In this document: positions 33,766-42,416 of the stretch, in pieces
How positions within the stretch are numbered: position 1 is the stretch's first letter
How the letters are laid out: each line of letters starts with the position of its first letter
DNA from: Parabacteroides sp.
Lineage (GTDB): Bacteria; Bacteroidota; Bacteroidia; Bacteroidales; Tannerellaceae
Length of the DNA: 64,000 nt
Assembly (NCBI GenBank): GCA_017481945.1
Contig: JAFUOJ010000014.1
Location: 124,001-188,000, forward strand
Direction of reading: 5' to 3'
Notes under the pieces: generated by a model
What the model was told of the DNA's origin: nothing
What the model saw: the letters and a program-made list of their open reading frames with translations, nothing else
Databases searched by the model: none
Position numbers and translations under genes: made by a program

Positions 33766-34785
33766 ATGGGATTATTTTCTTTCACACAAGAATTGGCAAT
33801 GGACTTAGGTACAGCCAATACCATCATTACTTGTAATGATAAAATGGTAGTGGATGAACCTTCTGTAATTGCTTTAGACGCTCGTTCAGATAAAGTTTTA
33901 GCTGTAGGAAGTAAAGCTCGTGAAATGCACGAAAAGACGAACCCGAATATCCGTACCGTTCGTCCGCTTCGTGAAGGAGTGATTGCGGACTTCTATGCAG
34001 CTGAGCATATGATGCGTGGCTTGATCAAAATGGCTTGTGGAAGTAGACGCTGGTTTGCTCCTTCGCTTCGTATGGTGATTGGTATACCATCCGGAAGTAC
34101 GGAAGTTGAAATCCGTGCGGTTCGCGACTCAGCTGAACATGCGGGTGCACGTGAAGTGTATATGGTATTTGAACCAATGGCGGCTGCGATAGGTGTTGGA
34201 ATGGATGTATTGGCTCCCGAAGGGAATATGATTGTCGATATAGGTGGGGGTACTACCGAAATTGCGGTTATCTCATTGGGCGGTATTGTTTCTAACAAAT
34301 CTATCAAGATGGCAGGAGATGACCTGACGAATGATATTGTTGAATATATGCGTCGTCAGCATAATATTCGTATTGGTGAACGTACAGCTGAAGAAATTAA
34401 GATAAACGTAGGTTCCGCTTTGAGCATATTGGAGGACGCTCCTGAAGATTTTGAAGTTTGTGGACCGAATCAAATGACAGCATTACCGATGAAGGTGCCC
34501 GTTTCTTATCAAGAAATTGCACATTGTTTGGATAAATCAATCTCAAAGATTGAAGCTGCTGTTTTAAGTGCATTGGAACAAACTCCTCCTGAATTATATG
34601 CAGATATTGTGAAGAATGGTATCTATTTAGCAGGTGGTGGAGCTCAGTTGCGTGGTATTGATAAACGTCTGCGTGATAAGATGGGTATAGAGTTCCATGT
34701 AGCAGAGGATCCTTTACATGCTGTAGCAAGAGGAACCGGTATTGCATTGAAGAATATTGATAAATTTAATTTCCTTATCCGGTAA
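33766..34785 (+). CDS. mreB: Rod shape-determining protein MreB
   Basis: Bacterial actin that positions the elongasome under the inner membrane. 339 aa with actin-fold motifs: phosphate 1 AMDLGTANTII, phosphate 2 MIVDIGGGTTEIAVISLGG, adenosine LAGGGAQLRGI. The start ATG 33766 gives the usual membrane-binding MGLFSFTQELAMDLG. First of the operon mreB-mreC-mreD-mrdA-rodA. An imperfect inverted repeat fills the gap to mreC. Confidence 0.97.
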   Translation: MGLFSFTQELAMDLGTANTIITCNDKMVVDEPSVIALDARSDKVLAVGSKAREMHEKTNPNIRTVRPLREGVIADFYAAEHMMRGLIKMACGSRRWFAPSLRMVIGIPSGSTEVEIRAVRDSAEHAGAREVYMVFEPMAAAIGVGMDVLAPEGNMIVDIGGGTTEIAVISLGGIVSNKSIKMAGDDLTNDIVEYMRRQHNIRIGERTAEEIKINVGSALSILEDAPEDFEVCGPNQMTALPMKVPVSYQEIAHCLDKSISKIEAAVLSALEQTPPELYADIVKNGIYLAGGGAQLRGIDKRLRDKMGIEFHVAEDPLHAVARGTGIALKNIDKFNFLIR

Positions 34786-34799
34786 AAATAGGTTGAATG

Positions 34800-34871
34800 T
34801 TGAGGGTTGCAAGTGGGCAGTTAATGAATAAATTTAGATTATATAATTAACTTCCGACTTCCAACTCTCAA
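34800..34871. repeat. Imperfect inverted repeat between mreB and mreC
   Basis: 26-nt arms at 34800-34825 and 34846-34871 match at 22 positions with a 20-nt AT-rich loop. It resembles interspersed hairpin sequences of Bacteroidales; a processing or RNA-stability role is possible. Confidence 0.6.
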
Positions 34872-34891
34872 TTTTTACTTCTCAACGGTTT

Positions 34892-35746
34892 ATGCGTAAG
34901 CTCCTGGAATTTTTAGTCAGAAAAAGACATTGGTTCTTATTTGTTTTGCTTGAAATCATTTCATTTACGTTGATTTATCGTGATCATGCCTATCAACGGA
35001 ATGTCATGTTCAGTTCAGCGAATGTAATAACCGGCTATGTATCTTCTGTTTCAGGTTATATTACCTCTTACTTAAATTTACGTGAGATTAATCGAGAGCT
35101 TTTGGAACGTAATGGACAACTTGAAATGGAGTTGCTGAAATTACAGGACCAATTGGAGGTTATGCAGGCTGATACCGTTTTATTTACTGGCTTTGTAGCT
35201 GACTCAATAGAACATTTCCCCTATAGTTTCATTATGGCTGATGTGGTAAATAATAGTGTTACCCATTTATCTAACTATATTACAATCAACAAGGGAAGAA
35301 AAGAGGGAGTAGAACCTGATATGGGTGTTGTCTCTGAACGAGGTGTTGTTGGTATTGTATCAACTGTATCTGACCACTTCTCTGTCGTGATTCCTCTGTT
35401 GAATCCAAAGTTTAGATTGAGTTGTAAAGTATTAGGTAGTAGCTATTTTGGTACTTTAGGTTGGAATGGGCGTGACGCTCGCTTTGCAAACTTGGATGAA
35501 CTTCCTCGCCATGTGGAGTTTGAGAAAGGAGATACAATCGTAACAAGCGGTTACTCTGCTGTCTTTCCTGCAGGTATAGTAGTAGGGAATGTGGTTGATT
35601 ATGAGAAGCAGCACGATGATAATTTTTATTCTTTGAAAGTTGAATTGGCAACCAATTTCCAAGCATTGAATAATGTACGCATTATAAAGAACTATCGTCA
35701 AGCTGAACAAAAGCATTTAGAACAGGAGGCAAAAAAGAATGATTAA
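34892..35746 (+). CDS. mreC: Rod shape-determining protein MreC
   Basis: Periplasmic scaffold of the elongasome, 284 aa. One N-terminal membrane anchor (about 13-32), a coiled coil (about 62-95; REINRELLERNGQLEMELLK), then beta-rich MreC domains (VTHLSNYITINKGRKEGVEP, GVVSERGVVGIVSTVSDHFS). Its end overlaps mreD by 8 nt, which indicates translational coupling. Confidence 0.94.
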   Translation: MRKLLEFLVRKRHWFLFVLLEIISFTLIYRDHAYQRNVMFSSANVITGYVSSVSGYITSYLNLREINRELLERNGQLEMELLKLQDQLEVMQADTVLFTGFVADSIEHFPYSFIMADVVNNSVTHLSNYITINKGRKEGVEPDMGVVSERGVVGIVSTVSDHFSVVIPLLNPKFRLSCKVLGSSYFGTLGWNGRDARFANLDELPRHVEFEKGDTIVTSGYSAVFPAGIVVGNVVDYEKQHDDNFYSLKVELATNFQALNNVRIIKNYRQAEQKHLEQEAKKND

Positions 35747-36257
35747 TAATATCCTGCGAGGTCTTATCTATTTTGTGGTGTTGGTGTTGATACAGGTTTT
35801 AATCTTGAACAACATCCATTTTTTGCGTATAGCTACTCCCTTCTTATATCTTTACTTCATTTTGAAGATGGCAGTCGGTACTTCTCGAATGAATGTGATT
35901 TTTCTCTCATTTTTAATCGGGTTGGTTATCGATATGTTTTCTAATACTTCCGGAATGCATGCCGCGGCTTGTACTTTCGTTGGATTTATTCGCCAATGGT
36001 TGATTTTCTTCTTTATGGGAAAAGACCTGCCGGAGGATATGTCTCCTTCTTATCGAACTTTTGGTTACGGAGGTTTTTTACGTTATACTTCAGCTTTTGT
36101 CGTGATTCATCATATCGCTTTATTCGCCATAGAATCATTGACCTTTTTCGATTCGCTGTTCCTTGCTATTCGTATTGGGGCAAGCGCTATTACTACAATT
36201 TTATTGATTAGTGCGATTGAAGCACTTAATATAGGGGTTCAGAAAGGTGGGGATTAA
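35739..36257 (+). CDS. mreD: Rod shape-determining protein MreD
   Basis: 172-aa integral membrane partner of MreC with five to six hydrophobic segments (YFVVLVLIQVLILNNIHFL, FLSFLIGLVIDMFSNTSGMH). The position between mreC and mrdA, with overlaps on both sides (8 nt and 11 nt), and the membrane profile identify it. The FLIGLVIDMF segment recalls the conserved GLxxD of MreD. Confidence 0.9.
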   Translation: MINNILRGLIYFVVLVLIQVLILNNIHFLRIATPFLYLYFILKMAVGTSRMNVIFLSFLIGLVIDMFSNTSGMHAAACTFVGFIRQWLIFFFMGKDLPEDMSPSYRTFGYGGFLRYTSAFVVIHHIALFAIESLTFFDSLFLAIRIGASAITTILLISAIEALNIGVQKGGD

Positions 36258-38121
36258 TTCAAAGTACACACTTGAGAACAGGCGTTACGTAATTGGTGGG
36301 GCTGTTGTTCTGGTGATTCTTATCTTTATCATTCGTTTGTTCTTTTTACAGGTTGTGGACAACGATTATAAAGCTTGGGCTGATAGTAATGCCTTTTTGA
36401 AGAAGACATTATATCCCTCTCGGGGTATTATTTATGACCGTAATGGTAAACTGTTGGTGTATAACCAACCCTCTTATGAAGTCATGCTGATCATGCGTGA
36501 GGTACAACCTTTTGATACGTTAGACTTTTGTAATATTCTTAGTATAACCAAGGAACAATTTATCAAACGTATTGCCGATATAAAGAACCGTCGGTTGAAT
36601 CCGGGATATTCTTCTTATGTTCCTCAAGTATTCATGAATCACCTTTCAGCACAAGAATGTGGCGTATTACAGGAAAAGCTCTATAAATTCCCCGGTTTCT
36701 ATATTCAGAATCGAACTATTCGAGAATATGAATATCCTTATGCAGCCCATCTATTGGGTAACATAGGGGAAGTCAATCGAAGAGATATTGAAAAGGATTC
36801 TTATTATGTACAAGGGGATAATTCCGGACGCTCTGGTGTAGAACAATCTTATGAAGAGATACTTCGTGGAGTAAAAGGAGTTGAAATCTTATTACGTGAC
36901 GCTCATGGACGAATTAAAGGAAGATATGAAGAGGGACGCCATGATGTTGCTCCGGTTTCAGGGAAAAACCTGACACTTTCGATTGATATTGAACTGCAGG
37001 CTTTGGGGGAGAAGCTGATGAGAAATAAGAGAGGTAGTATCGTGATGATAGAACCGGAGACAGGAGAAGTCCTTTGTATGGTCTCTTCTCCAACTTATGA
37101 TCCCAGCCTTTTAGTGGGTCGACAGCGAGGAAAGAATCACATCCAATTGGCAAAGAATTCGGATACTCCGCTATTGAATCGTGCGATTATGGGGTATTAT
37201 CCTCCCGGCTCTACGTTTAAACCTACGCAAGCATTGACTTTCTTACAAGAGAACGTAATTACTACAGAGACAAAATATACCTGTGCCCATGGCTATACCT
37301 TCCGAGGGGGAAAGCCGGCTTGTCACGGGCATGCTTCTCCTTTAGAGGTTAAATATGCGTTGGCAACCTCTTGTAACTCCTATTTTTGTTGGGGGTTACA
37401 TGATATGATTGATAGTCGCAAACGGTATCCGAATGTACAAGAGGCTTTTGAAGTATGGAAAAACTATCTGGTCTCTATGGGGTATGGCTATAAATTAGGC
37501 ATTGATTTACCGGGAGAGAAGAGAGGATTTATCCCGAATAGTAAATACTATGACAAGTATTATCGGGGACGTTGGAACTCAAGTACTGTTATCTCAATCG
37601 CAATTGGCCAAGGAGAAATATTGGCAACCCCGTTACAGATCTGTAACCTTACAGCCACTATTGCCAATCGGGGTTATTTTATTACTCCTCATGTTGTAAA
37701 AGAAATCCAAGATACTCCTTTGGACACTTTATATACGCAAAAGCGTTATACAATGGTTGATCGTAAGAATTATGAGATAGTAGCTGAAGGAATGCGTAAC
37801 GCTGTTTTAGGTGGAACCTGTTTCAATGCTGCGATTCCGGGTATTGAAGTTTGCGGTAAGACGGGGACTGCCGAGAACCCACATGGGAAAGATCACTCTG
37901 CTTTTATTGGGTTTGCCCCTTATCATAATCCGAAAGTTGCTATTTGTGTTTATGTAGAAAATGGAGGATTTGGTGCTACTTACGGAGTTCCTATTGGGAA
38001 ATTAATGATGGAAAAGTATTTGACTGGAGATTTGTCGGAAGCAAGTAAGCTGTTGGAAGAAAACATGTCGAATGCAGTTGTTTCACCTAATATATTATCA
38101 TTATCCAATCGTGAGTTATAG
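36247..38121 (+). CDS. mrdA: Penicillin-binding protein 2 (elongation transpeptidase)
   Basis: Class B PBP that crosslinks peptidoglycan during side-wall growth. 624 aa: membrane anchor (about 14-34), dimerisation domain, and transpeptidase with the three active-site motifs PPGSTFK (SxxK), ATSCNS (SxN) and CGKTGTAENP (KTG). The GTG at 36247 gives MGINSKYTLENRR and overlaps mreD by 11 nt; the 3' end overlaps rodA. Length is normal. Confidence 0.95.
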   Translation: MGINSKYTLENRRYVIGGAVVLVILIFIIRLFFLQVVDNDYKAWADSNAFLKKTLYPSRGIIYDRNGKLLVYNQPSYEVMLIMREVQPFDTLDFCNILSITKEQFIKRIADIKNRRLNPGYSSYVPQVFMNHLSAQECGVLQEKLYKFPGFYIQNRTIREYEYPYAAHLLGNIGEVNRRDIEKDSYYVQGDNSGRSGVEQSYEEILRGVKGVEILLRDAHGRIKGRYEEGRHDVAPVSGKNLTLSIDIELQALGEKLMRNKRGSIVMIEPETGEVLCMVSSPTYDPSLLVGRQRGKNHIQLAKNSDTPLLNRAIMGYYPPGSTFKPTQALTFLQENVITTETKYTCAHGYTFRGGKPACHGHASPLEVKYALATSCNSYFCWGLHDMIDSRKRYPNVQEAFEVWKNYLVSMGYGYKLGIDLPGEKRGFIPNSKYYDKYYRGRWNSSTVISIAIGQGEILATPLQICNLTATIANRGYFITPHVVKEIQDTPLDTLYTQKRYTMVDRKNYEIVAEGMRNAVLGGTCFNAAIPGIEVCGKTGTAENPHGKDHSAFIGFAPYHNPKVAICVYVENGGFGATYGVPIGKLMMEKYLTGDLSEASKLLEENMSNAVVSPNILSLSNREL

Positions 38122-39556
38122 AAAGACAGAAATATGGAAGACGGTAGACTGGCTGACAATCATTTTATATGTCATTATGATTATTGCCGGTTGGTTCAGT
38201 ATTTGTGGAGCCAGTTATGAATTTGACAATGTCGGATTGTTTGATCCTTCCGGTCGTCCCGGCTCTCAGTTGATTTGGATGGGACTTTCTGTAGGGCTGA
38301 TCTTTGTCATATTGATGTTGGAAAGTGATTTCTTTGATGTCTTTGCCTATTTCATATATGCCGGGATTATACTGCTGTTGATTGCTACTATCTTTTTAGC
38401 TCCTGATATAAAAGGTTCTCGCTCTTGGTTAGTCTTAGGTCCTTTACGTCTGCAACCGGCTGAGTTTGCAAAGTTTGCAACAGCACTTGCAGTCGCCAAG
38501 GTAATGAATACCTACGGCTTTCGACTTACGATACCAAGGAATTTCGCATGTGTGCTGACGCTTATTTTCCTTCCTATGGTCTGTATTTTATTACAACAAG
38601 AGACCGGTTCTGCATTGGTTTACTTGGCATTCTTTCTGATGTTATATCGGGAAGGTATGTCTGGTTATTTCCTTTTATCCGGAGTTTGTGCCGTAATCTT
38701 CTTTGTTGTCAGCATGAAGTTCTCAGAAGTAACAGCAGGAGTGACAGCCATAGGTGAACTGTTAGTCTCTTCTTTGATTCTTTTGATCTCTGTTCTTCTG
38801 GTACAAATAGAACGAAAGGATAAACGGGCCGTACAAGTCATTTTAGGAACAACCGCTGTTACTTTCTTAGGTGGTTTTATCACCTCTTTCTTCATTCCGG
38901 TGGATTATTCTTGGATTTCAATCGGAGTTCTATTACTGACAGTGGGTTATCTCATCTTCCTCTCCATACGAAATTGGGTGTGGCATTATGTCTTGATTGC
39001 CCTCTTTGCTTTGGCTTCGTTGGCCTTTATGTTTTCAGTAGAATATGTCTTTAATGAGATATTGGAACCTCATCAACAGGTACGAATTATGGTATCTTTG
39101 GGATTAAAGGATGATCCAAGTGGGGCTGGATATAATGTAAATCAGTCTAAAATTGCTATTGGTTCCGGAGGTTTTTTGGGGAAAGGTTTCTTAAATGGAA
39201 CTCAAACTAAGCTGAAGTATGTACCAGAACAGGATACCGATTTCATCTTTTGTACGGTCGGAGAGGAGCAAGGTTTTGTCGGAGCTACCTCCGTATTATT
39301 ACTGTTTGGCGCATTAATCCTACGATTGATTGTATTGGCTGAACGGCAAACGATCCCATTTAATCGAGTCTATGGCTATTGTGTCGCCTCTATCTTTTTC
39401 TTTCATTTGGCAATTAATGTCGGAATGGTGACGGGGCTTACTCCGGTGATTGGGATTCCTTTGCCCTTTTTTAGCTATGGTGGCTCTTCCCTTTGGGGCT
39501 TTACGATTCTGTTATTTATCTTTCTTCGGTTGGACGCTTCCCGTCGGGAACGATAG
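38111..39556 (+). CDS. rodA: Rod shape-determining protein RodA (SEDS glycosyltransferase)
   Basis: Polytopic peptidoglycan polymerase of the SEDS family that works with PBP2. 481 aa, about ten helices. Family blocks: LRLQPAEFAKFATALAVAKV, LLQQETGSALVYLAFFLML (with the catalytic-region acidic residue), FVPEQDTDFIFCTVGEEQGF-like VPEQDTDFIFCTVGEEQG and TPVIGIPLPFFSYGGSS. The GTG at 38111 is preferred: it overlaps the mrdA stop by 11 nt, while a longer frame to 38072 would be read inside mrdA. Last gene of the operon. Confidence 0.93.
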   Translation: MSYRKTEIWKTVDWLTIILYVIMIIAGWFSICGASYEFDNVGLFDPSGRPGSQLIWMGLSVGLIFVILMLESDFFDVFAYFIYAGIILLLIATIFLAPDIKGSRSWLVLGPLRLQPAEFAKFATALAVAKVMNTYGFRLTIPRNFACVLTLIFLPMVCILLQQETGSALVYLAFFLMLYREGMSGYFLLSGVCAVIFFVVSMKFSEVTAGVTAIGELLVSSLILLISVLLVQIERKDKRAVQVILGTTAVTFLGGFITSFFIPVDYSWISIGVLLLTVGYLIFLSIRNWVWHYVLIALFALASLAFMFSVEYVFNEILEPHQQVRIMVSLGLKDDPSGAGYNVNQSKIAIGSGGFLGKGFLNGTQTKLKYVPEQDTDFIFCTVGEEQGFVGATSVLLLFGALILRLIVLAERQTIPFNRVYGYCVASIFFFHLAINVGMVTGLTPVIGIPLPFFSYGGSSLWGFTILLFIFLRLDASRRER

Positions 39557-39563
39557 AAAGCGG

Positions 39564-40025
39564 TTATTCTTTCGACTTTTCAACTCGAAAACCAATCTCC
39601 TGAATACCTTTTAGGAGATCATTACGCATACCTTGTCGGAAACTGAAAGTGTATTGTCCGGAGTGGGGAAAGCGGTATTGTTTACGAATCGGGAAGCTCA
39701 TTTGATACAAAGAGATTCCTTTCCCATACCATTTCCCGAACTCATCTGCTAACAAACACTCAATAGTATCTCGCTGAAGCGGCCCGATCGGTCGTTCCTC
39801 ATTACAGAAAAGCCATAAATTCTGGTACGGATAGAGATTATTGTTCCTGATTTCTAAAGTTAAATCATAAGGAACCGAAGTATCTTCTATTTGGAAAGTA
39901 AAATAATATTCTTTGTTCTTTTCCCACGTGATATTATCAATTGCCTGATACTGTTCGTATAAAGCAGTCTGTTCGCAGGAAAAGAACAAAGAACAAGATA
40001 GTATGACAAAAAACTTTTTAAGCAT
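39564..40025 (-). CDS. gldH: GldH-like lipoprotein
   Basis: 153-aa lipoprotein with a short signal (MLKKFFVILSCSLFFSC; lipobox Cys at 17) and the GldH body: NITWEKNKEYYFTFQIEDTS, LTLEIRNNNLYPYQNLWLF, GPLQRDTIECLLAD and GKWYGKGISLYQ. GldH is required for gliding in Flavobacterium but is widely kept in non-gliding Bacteroidales, often beside ricT as here. ATG 40025 overlaps the end of ricT by 8 nt. The longer frame upstream lies inside ricT. Confidence 0.87.
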   Translation of the reverse strand: MLKKFFVILSCSLFFSCEQTALYEQYQAIDNITWEKNKEYYFTFQIEDTSVPYDLTLEIRNNNLYPYQNLWLFCNEERPIGPLQRDTIECLLADEFGKWYGKGISLYQMSFPIRKQYRFPHSGQYTFSFRQGMRNDLLKGIQEIGFRVEKSKE

Positions 40026-41388
40026 TCGATTGTGCGTCCGGTTTATCTGTCGATTTCCTCTCTTGAGGCTTGTCGTTGTTGTGATTTGCCGGTCTTTCGT
40101 TGTTCGGACGATTCGGGCGTTGTCGGTTACGGTTCCCATTGTTGTTACGATTTCGGAAACCATTTCGATTCTCTTTCCCGTTTCTGTTTTCGTTGTTATT
40201 ACTTTCTACAGCAGGAGTAGACGGAGTTCCTTCCGGTACATTAGCTGCCTCTCTCGGTTGATTATTCCGATTGAAGTTATTCGTATCCCGGTTTCCGTTC
40301 CGTTTCTTTTTCTTCTTTTTCAGATTGGCGTCAAAACGTGTTACACTTTCCTGCCCTAAAATATCTTGTGCGTCCCGCTTTGGAGTCGGCTGTTTTTCTG
40401 CTTCTAACGAATTCGGTTTAATACCTTTTTTATTCAGATTGATTACTTCGAAAGCACGACCTGCTGAAATGGTCACCAAATTGGCTGCCAAAGTCTTATC
40501 CGTAGAGTAGGTAATTTCCCGTTTAAATATATCGGTTTTGAAGTGATAATACTCATTATCTTTTGTCTCCAAAGTAATCTCGCGCGAAGGCAAGCGCTTT
40601 TGCGCCTCTACATAGGCGTCAACTTCGTAGTTGATACAACACTTTAGTTTGGCACACTGACCGGCTAACTTCTGTGGATTCATCGAAATATCCTGATAAC
40701 GAGCCGCTCCGGTCGCTACCGAAACAAAGTTTGTCATCCAGCTGGAGCAACATAATTCACGACCGCACGGACCAATTCCGCCGATACGTCCCGCCTCTTG
40801 ACGAGCACCAATCTGCTTCATCTCGATACGAACACGAAAAGCTTCGGCCAACACTTTAATCAATTGACGGAAGTCTACACGCTCATCTGCGATGTAATAA
40901 AAGATAGCTTTGTTTCCATCTCCTTGATACTCTACGTCCCCAATCTTCATATTCAGACCCAAATCAGCAGCGATTTGGCGTGAACGAATCATGGTTGCAT
41001 GCTCTTTAGCCTTTGCTTCTTCATATTTTTCAATGTCGGTCGGCTTGGCGATACGATATACCTTTTTCGGCTCATATCCTTCTCCCATGCGTAGGTTTGT
41101 CTTCTTCATCTGAAGCAAAACCAACTTACCGGTCAAAGTCACTGTCCCAATATCATGTCCGGGACTTGCTTCTACCGCCACTAAATCCCCCTTCTGTAAT
41201 GGAATTTTGTTGTTATTGAGATAGTACCCTTTGCGCGTGTTCTTAAACTGAACTTCCACGTAATCAGTCGCATTGGCTGCGTCAGGCACATCACAAAGCC
41301 AGTCATAGGTATTTAGTTTTGTATTTTGTCTTTTGCTGCACCCTTTACCACTCATGCAGCAACTACCCTTATTTAATTTAAAATCCAT
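40018..41388 (-). CDS. ricT: PSP1 domain protein, RicT/YaaT-like
   Basis: 456 aa, cytoplasmic. A PSP1/RicT domain occupies about 60-300: YYLNNNKIPLQKGDLVAVEA, QIAADLGLNMKIGDVEYQ, RIEMKQIGARQEAGRIGGIG and the Cys-rich block PCGRELCCSSW and CAKLKCCINYE. In Bacillus, RicT joins RicA and RicF in an Fe-S complex affecting RNA processing. The last 130 residues are a low-complexity tail, first Lys-rich (KKKKKKR), then Asn/Arg-rich, probably disordered and RNA-binding. The start ATG 41388 begins MDFKLNKGSCC; upstream in-frame residues are AT-rich noise. Confidence 0.88.
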   Translation of the reverse strand: MDFKLNKGSCCMSGKGCSKRQNTKLNTYDWLCDVPDAANATDYVEVQFKNTRKGYYLNNNKIPLQKGDLVAVEASPGHDIGTVTLTGKLVLLQMKKTNLRMGEGYEPKKVYRIAKPTDIEKYEEAKAKEHATMIRSRQIAADLGLNMKIGDVEYQGDGNKAIFYYIADERVDFRQLIKVLAEAFRVRIEMKQIGARQEAGRIGGIGPCGRELCCSSWMTNFVSVATGAARYQDISMNPQKLAGQCAKLKCCINYEVDAYVEAQKRLPSREITLETKDNEYYHFKTDIFKREITYSTDKTLAANLVTISAGRAFEVINLNKKGIKPNSLEAEKQPTPKRDAQDILGQESVTRFDANLKKKKKKRNGNRDTNNFNRNNQPREAANVPEGTPSTPAVESNNNENRNGKENRNGFRNRNNNGNRNRQRPNRPNNERPANHNNDKPQERKSTDKPDAQSNA

Positions 41389-41436
41389 CTGTTCGATATA
41401 ATATATTATATATGTATAGATAGTATATACTATCCG

Positions 41437-41444
41437 CAAAAATA
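41437..41444 (-). promoter_or_regulatory. -7 element TATTTTTG of the ricT-gldH operon
   Basis: Exact TAnnTTTG on the minus strand, 48 nt upstream of the ricT ATG; no clear -33 box. Confidence 0.45.
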
Positions 41445-41554
41445 GTCAAAATATTTGGTTCGTTACACAGGTTATAGGAATTCATCGAAAAAATTACTTC
41501 CGGCGGAGAGAAAAAAGGAAAAGAGTCCGTTCAAAAAATGTAATGACTTTTTTA

Positions 41555-41620
41555 AAAGTTTCACGGGATGAAACTCGAAGTTTCTCGTTTGAAACTAAAA
41601 GTTTCATCCCGTGAAACTTT
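41555..41620. repeat. Long perfect inverted repeat with GTTTC/GAAAC units
   Basis: 21-bp perfect arms (41555-41575 and 41600-41620), each containing GTTTCACGGGATGAAAC or its complement; the 24-nt spacer carries further GTTTC/GAAAC pairs. The arms are themselves partly palindromic. Lacks a T tail; it sits between the divergent ricT and fimbrial operons, about 170-250 nt from each. Confidence 0.85.
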
Positions 41621-41704
41621 CACAGACCTCCGGTGTAGGGTTAAGAATCCTTTCGGGAAGAGAAAAAATATTCTATAAATATTCATCTTTTGTTTTTACT
41701 TTTC

Positions 41705-41718
41705 TTTTTTTTTTTTTT
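41705..41718. repeat. T14 homopolymer tract upstream of the fimbrial operon
   Basis: Uninterrupted run of 14 T on the plus strand, flanked by further T-rich sequence, about 90 nt upstream of the first fimbrial gene. Length would be prone to slippage. Confidence 0.85.
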
Positions 41719-41807
41719 CTTTGCAACTTGAAGATACTACGATTATGGTATTTTTTTGTAACGAAATATAAGCCAAAAGAATATTAATAATAAATTTTAT
41801 AAGTCCA

Positions 41808-42398
41808 ATGAAGAAGTATTACTACATGTTGCTATTATGCTGTCTAAGTCTGGTATGTCATGCACAAACCGATTTGTCAGCGAGTAAAGGATCGGTAGTA
41901 GGATTAAAAACCAATATACCTTATTGGGGAACTGCTACTTTTAACGCCGGAGTAGAATTCCGCTTAGCGAAAAAGTGGACTCTGGATATCGAGGCAGGTC
42001 TGAATCCGTTTGATGGAAAGAATGACGACGGAAGTTATGACAAGTCCTTAAAACATTTACGGGTACATCCGGAACTACGCTATTGGTTCTGCGAAAGTTT
42101 TTACAAACACTTTATCGGTTTACATGTTCCTTACCTATTATATAATATAGCCGATATAAAAATCTTAGGAACAGAAAACGAACGTCATCAAGGTTGGGGA
42201 ACCGGTGTAGGTGTCAGCTACGGTTACTCTTGGTTGTTGTCTAAACACTGGAACTTGGAAGCAACTGTCGGTGTTGGTTACTTATATTTAGAATCAGAGA
42301 AGTATCCATGTACCAATTGCGGTCGCAAACAAGAAACAATCAAGAAACATTATTTCGGTCCGACACAGGCCGCAGTGAATTTGATTTATCAATTTTAA
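41808..42398 (+). CDS. DUF3575 outer-membrane protein of the fimbrial operon
   Basis: 196 aa with signal peptide (MKKYYYMLLLCCLSLVCHAQ). The mature part is a small predicted beta-barrel: VVGLKTNIPYWGTATFNAGVE, VHPELRYWFCESFYKHFIG, GTGVGVSYGYSWLLSKHWNLE, and ends in Gln-Phe as outer-membrane barrels do. DUF3575 genes are usual at the front of Bacteroidales FimA/Mfa-type fimbrial clusters. The two Cys in PCTNCGR may bind metal. First gene of a six-gene run; 18 nt to the next. Confidence 0.88.
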   Translation: MKKYYYMLLLCCLSLVCHAQTDLSASKGSVVGLKTNIPYWGTATFNAGVEFRLAKKWTLDIEAGLNPFDGKNDDGSYDKSLKHLRVHPELRYWFCESFYKHFIGLHVPYLLYNIADIKILGTENERHQGWGTGVGVSYGYSWLLSKHWNLEATVGVGYLYLESEKYPCTNCGRKQETIKKHYFGPTQAAVNLIYQF

Positions 42399-42416
42399 AA
42401 GTGGGAGGAAACAGAT

